Source: JAWKWA01 sp041397765
GTDB taxonomy: Bacteria > Pseudomonadota > Alphaproteobacteria > Rhizobiales > Hyphomicrobiaceae
Direction: 5' to 3'
DNA length: 64,000 bases
Assembly (NCBI GenBank): GCA_041397765.1
Contig: JAWKWA010000007.1
Location: forward strand, 124,001-188,000
Shown here: positions 63,293 through 64,000 of the stretch, piece by piece
Numbering within the stretch: position 1 is the stretch's first letter
Layout of the letters: each line of letters opens with the position of its first letter
The notes under the pieces: model-generated
Seen by the model: only the letters and a program-made list of their open reading frames with translations
Told to the model about the DNA's origin: nothing
Database searches by the model: none
Position numbers and translations under genes: made by a program

Positions 63293-64000
63293 ATGAGGTT
63301 CTTTCTCGGTGCCGTCTCGGCACTCGCCCTGGCAATGGTCGCTCAGCCGGCTCTCGCCTCCGAAGGCTGCGATGACGGCGAGATCGTCATCAAGTTCAGC
63401 CACGATGTCGCGGAAACCCATCCCAAGGGCGTCGCCGCCAAGCTGCTCGCCGGCCGCATCAACAAGGAGATGGACGGCAAGGCCTGCATGGAGATCTATC
63501 CGAACTCGACGCTCTACGACGACGACAAGGTGAAGGAGGCGATGCTGCTCGGCGACGTCCAGCTCGCGGCGCCGTCGCTGTCGAAGTTCGAGGCCTATAC
63601 CAAAAATACCGGCTGTTCGATCTGCCGTTCCTGTTCGATGATCTTGGCGCCGTGCAGCGCTTCTTCGATTCGGAAGCGGCGGGCACGCTCCTGCACACGA
63701 TCGACGATGTCGGCTTCCACGGGCTCACATTCTGGTCGTCGGGCCTCAAGCAGTTCAGCGCGAAGAAGCCGCTCCTGGTGCCGAGCGACGCCAATGGCCT
63801 GAAGTTCCGCATCCAGCCCTCCGACGTCGCCCAGGCGATGATCGAGGCGATGGGCGGCTCGGCGCAGAAGCTCGCCTTCAAGGAGGTCTATGGCGCGCTG
63901 CAGACTGGCGTCGTCGATGGCCAGGAGAATTCCTGGTGCAACATCTACACGCAGAAATTCTACGAGGTGCAGGACGGCATCACCCAGACCAACCACCAGT
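63293..64000 (+). CDS. TRAP transporter substrate-binding protein DctP, frameshifted and 3' truncated
   Basis: DctP-type proteins bind organic acids in the periplasm for TRAP import. The ATG at 63293 has GGAGGA six bases upstream and leads into a signal peptide (FFLGAVSALALAMVAQPALA). Then come IVIKFSHDVAETHPKG, DGKACMEIYPNSTLYDDDK, MLLGDVQLAAPSLSKFEAYTK, and in a second frame RLFDLPFLFDDLGAVQRFFDS, LKFRIQPSDVAQAMIEAMGGSA and GALQTGVVDGQENSW. The frame changes at the A run 63602-63606, where TKKYRLF is expected: one A is missing. The window ends before the C-terminus. The sequence is of the C4-dicarboxylate type; the ligand is not certain. Confidence 0.88.

Overview
The window is a high-GC chromosomal segment from an alphaproteobacterium, most likely a member of the Rhizobiales (Hyphomicrobiales). 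Support for this is the complete imuA-imuB-dnaE2 mutasome with two GAAC-N7-GAAC LexA boxes, an EcfG-type promoter (GGAAC-N16-CGTT) in front of a PRC-barrel gene, DUF1194, DUF1289 and TIGR02281-type proteins, a CheB-CheR-HWE kinase, and a DivJ/PleC-like histidine kinase. I see no insertion sequence, prophage, CRISPR array or plasmid origin. It reads as ordinary core and lineage-specific chromosome.

Layout: 0-5.9 kb holds the end of a cyclophilin gene, a nitroreductase on the other strand, and a nucleoside catabolism operon cdd - PNP/DeoC fusion - deoA - deoB. 5.9-18 kb holds an ectoine hydrolase (doeA), a flippase-like membrane protein, a DUF1194 protein, thyA-folA, a CPBP protease, two uncharacterised membrane-anchored proteins, a CHAD protein and gamma-glutamyltransferase. 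18.2-24.7 kb is the SOS mutasome with its operators. 25.6-34.9 kb is a run of small envelope and stress genes: an L,D-transpeptidase, two small membrane or secreted proteins, a 2OG oxygenase, an ATP-grasp-like protein, GNAT, a branched-chain aminotransferase, a creatininase, a PRC-barrel protein, a matrixin protease and TusA. After tRNA-Arg(UCU) and the CheB-CheR-HWE kinase come an MFS transporter and the modABC molybdate operon with a ModE-like regulator. 43.9-48.7 kb holds dusA, a TSUP transporter, two uncharacterised proteins and a phosphomannomutase. 49-54.4 kb holds a histidine kinase - DUF1289 - two retropepsins cluster, divergent from a nuclease, a UDG-family protein and an Lrp regulator. 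54.5-64 kb holds MAPEG, PaaI-like, a beta-hydroxyacid dehydrogenase, a second 2OG oxygenase, an AEC transporter, CreA, a threonine ammonia-lyase with an acetolactate-synthase-like partner, and the start of a TRAP dctP gene.

How genes work together: the first operon converts nucleosides to free base and deoxyribose-1-phosphate, then deoxyribose-5-phosphate, then acetaldehyde and glyceraldehyde-3-phosphate. thyA and folA are coupled because ThyA makes dihydrofolate and FolA reduces it. imuA/imuB/dnaE2 form the translesion mutasome, and the promoter is overlapped by a LexA box. modABC with the adjacent regulator and an upstream inverted repeat form a molybdate uptake unit.

Quality note: frameshifts are concentrated in two patches (about 5.15-6.25 kb and 60.5-62.9 kb). 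Single indels occur in ggt, the CheB-CheR kinase and dctP, the last two at short homopolymers. Because the first patch crosses two unrelated convergent genes, sequence error is at least as likely as real gene decay.
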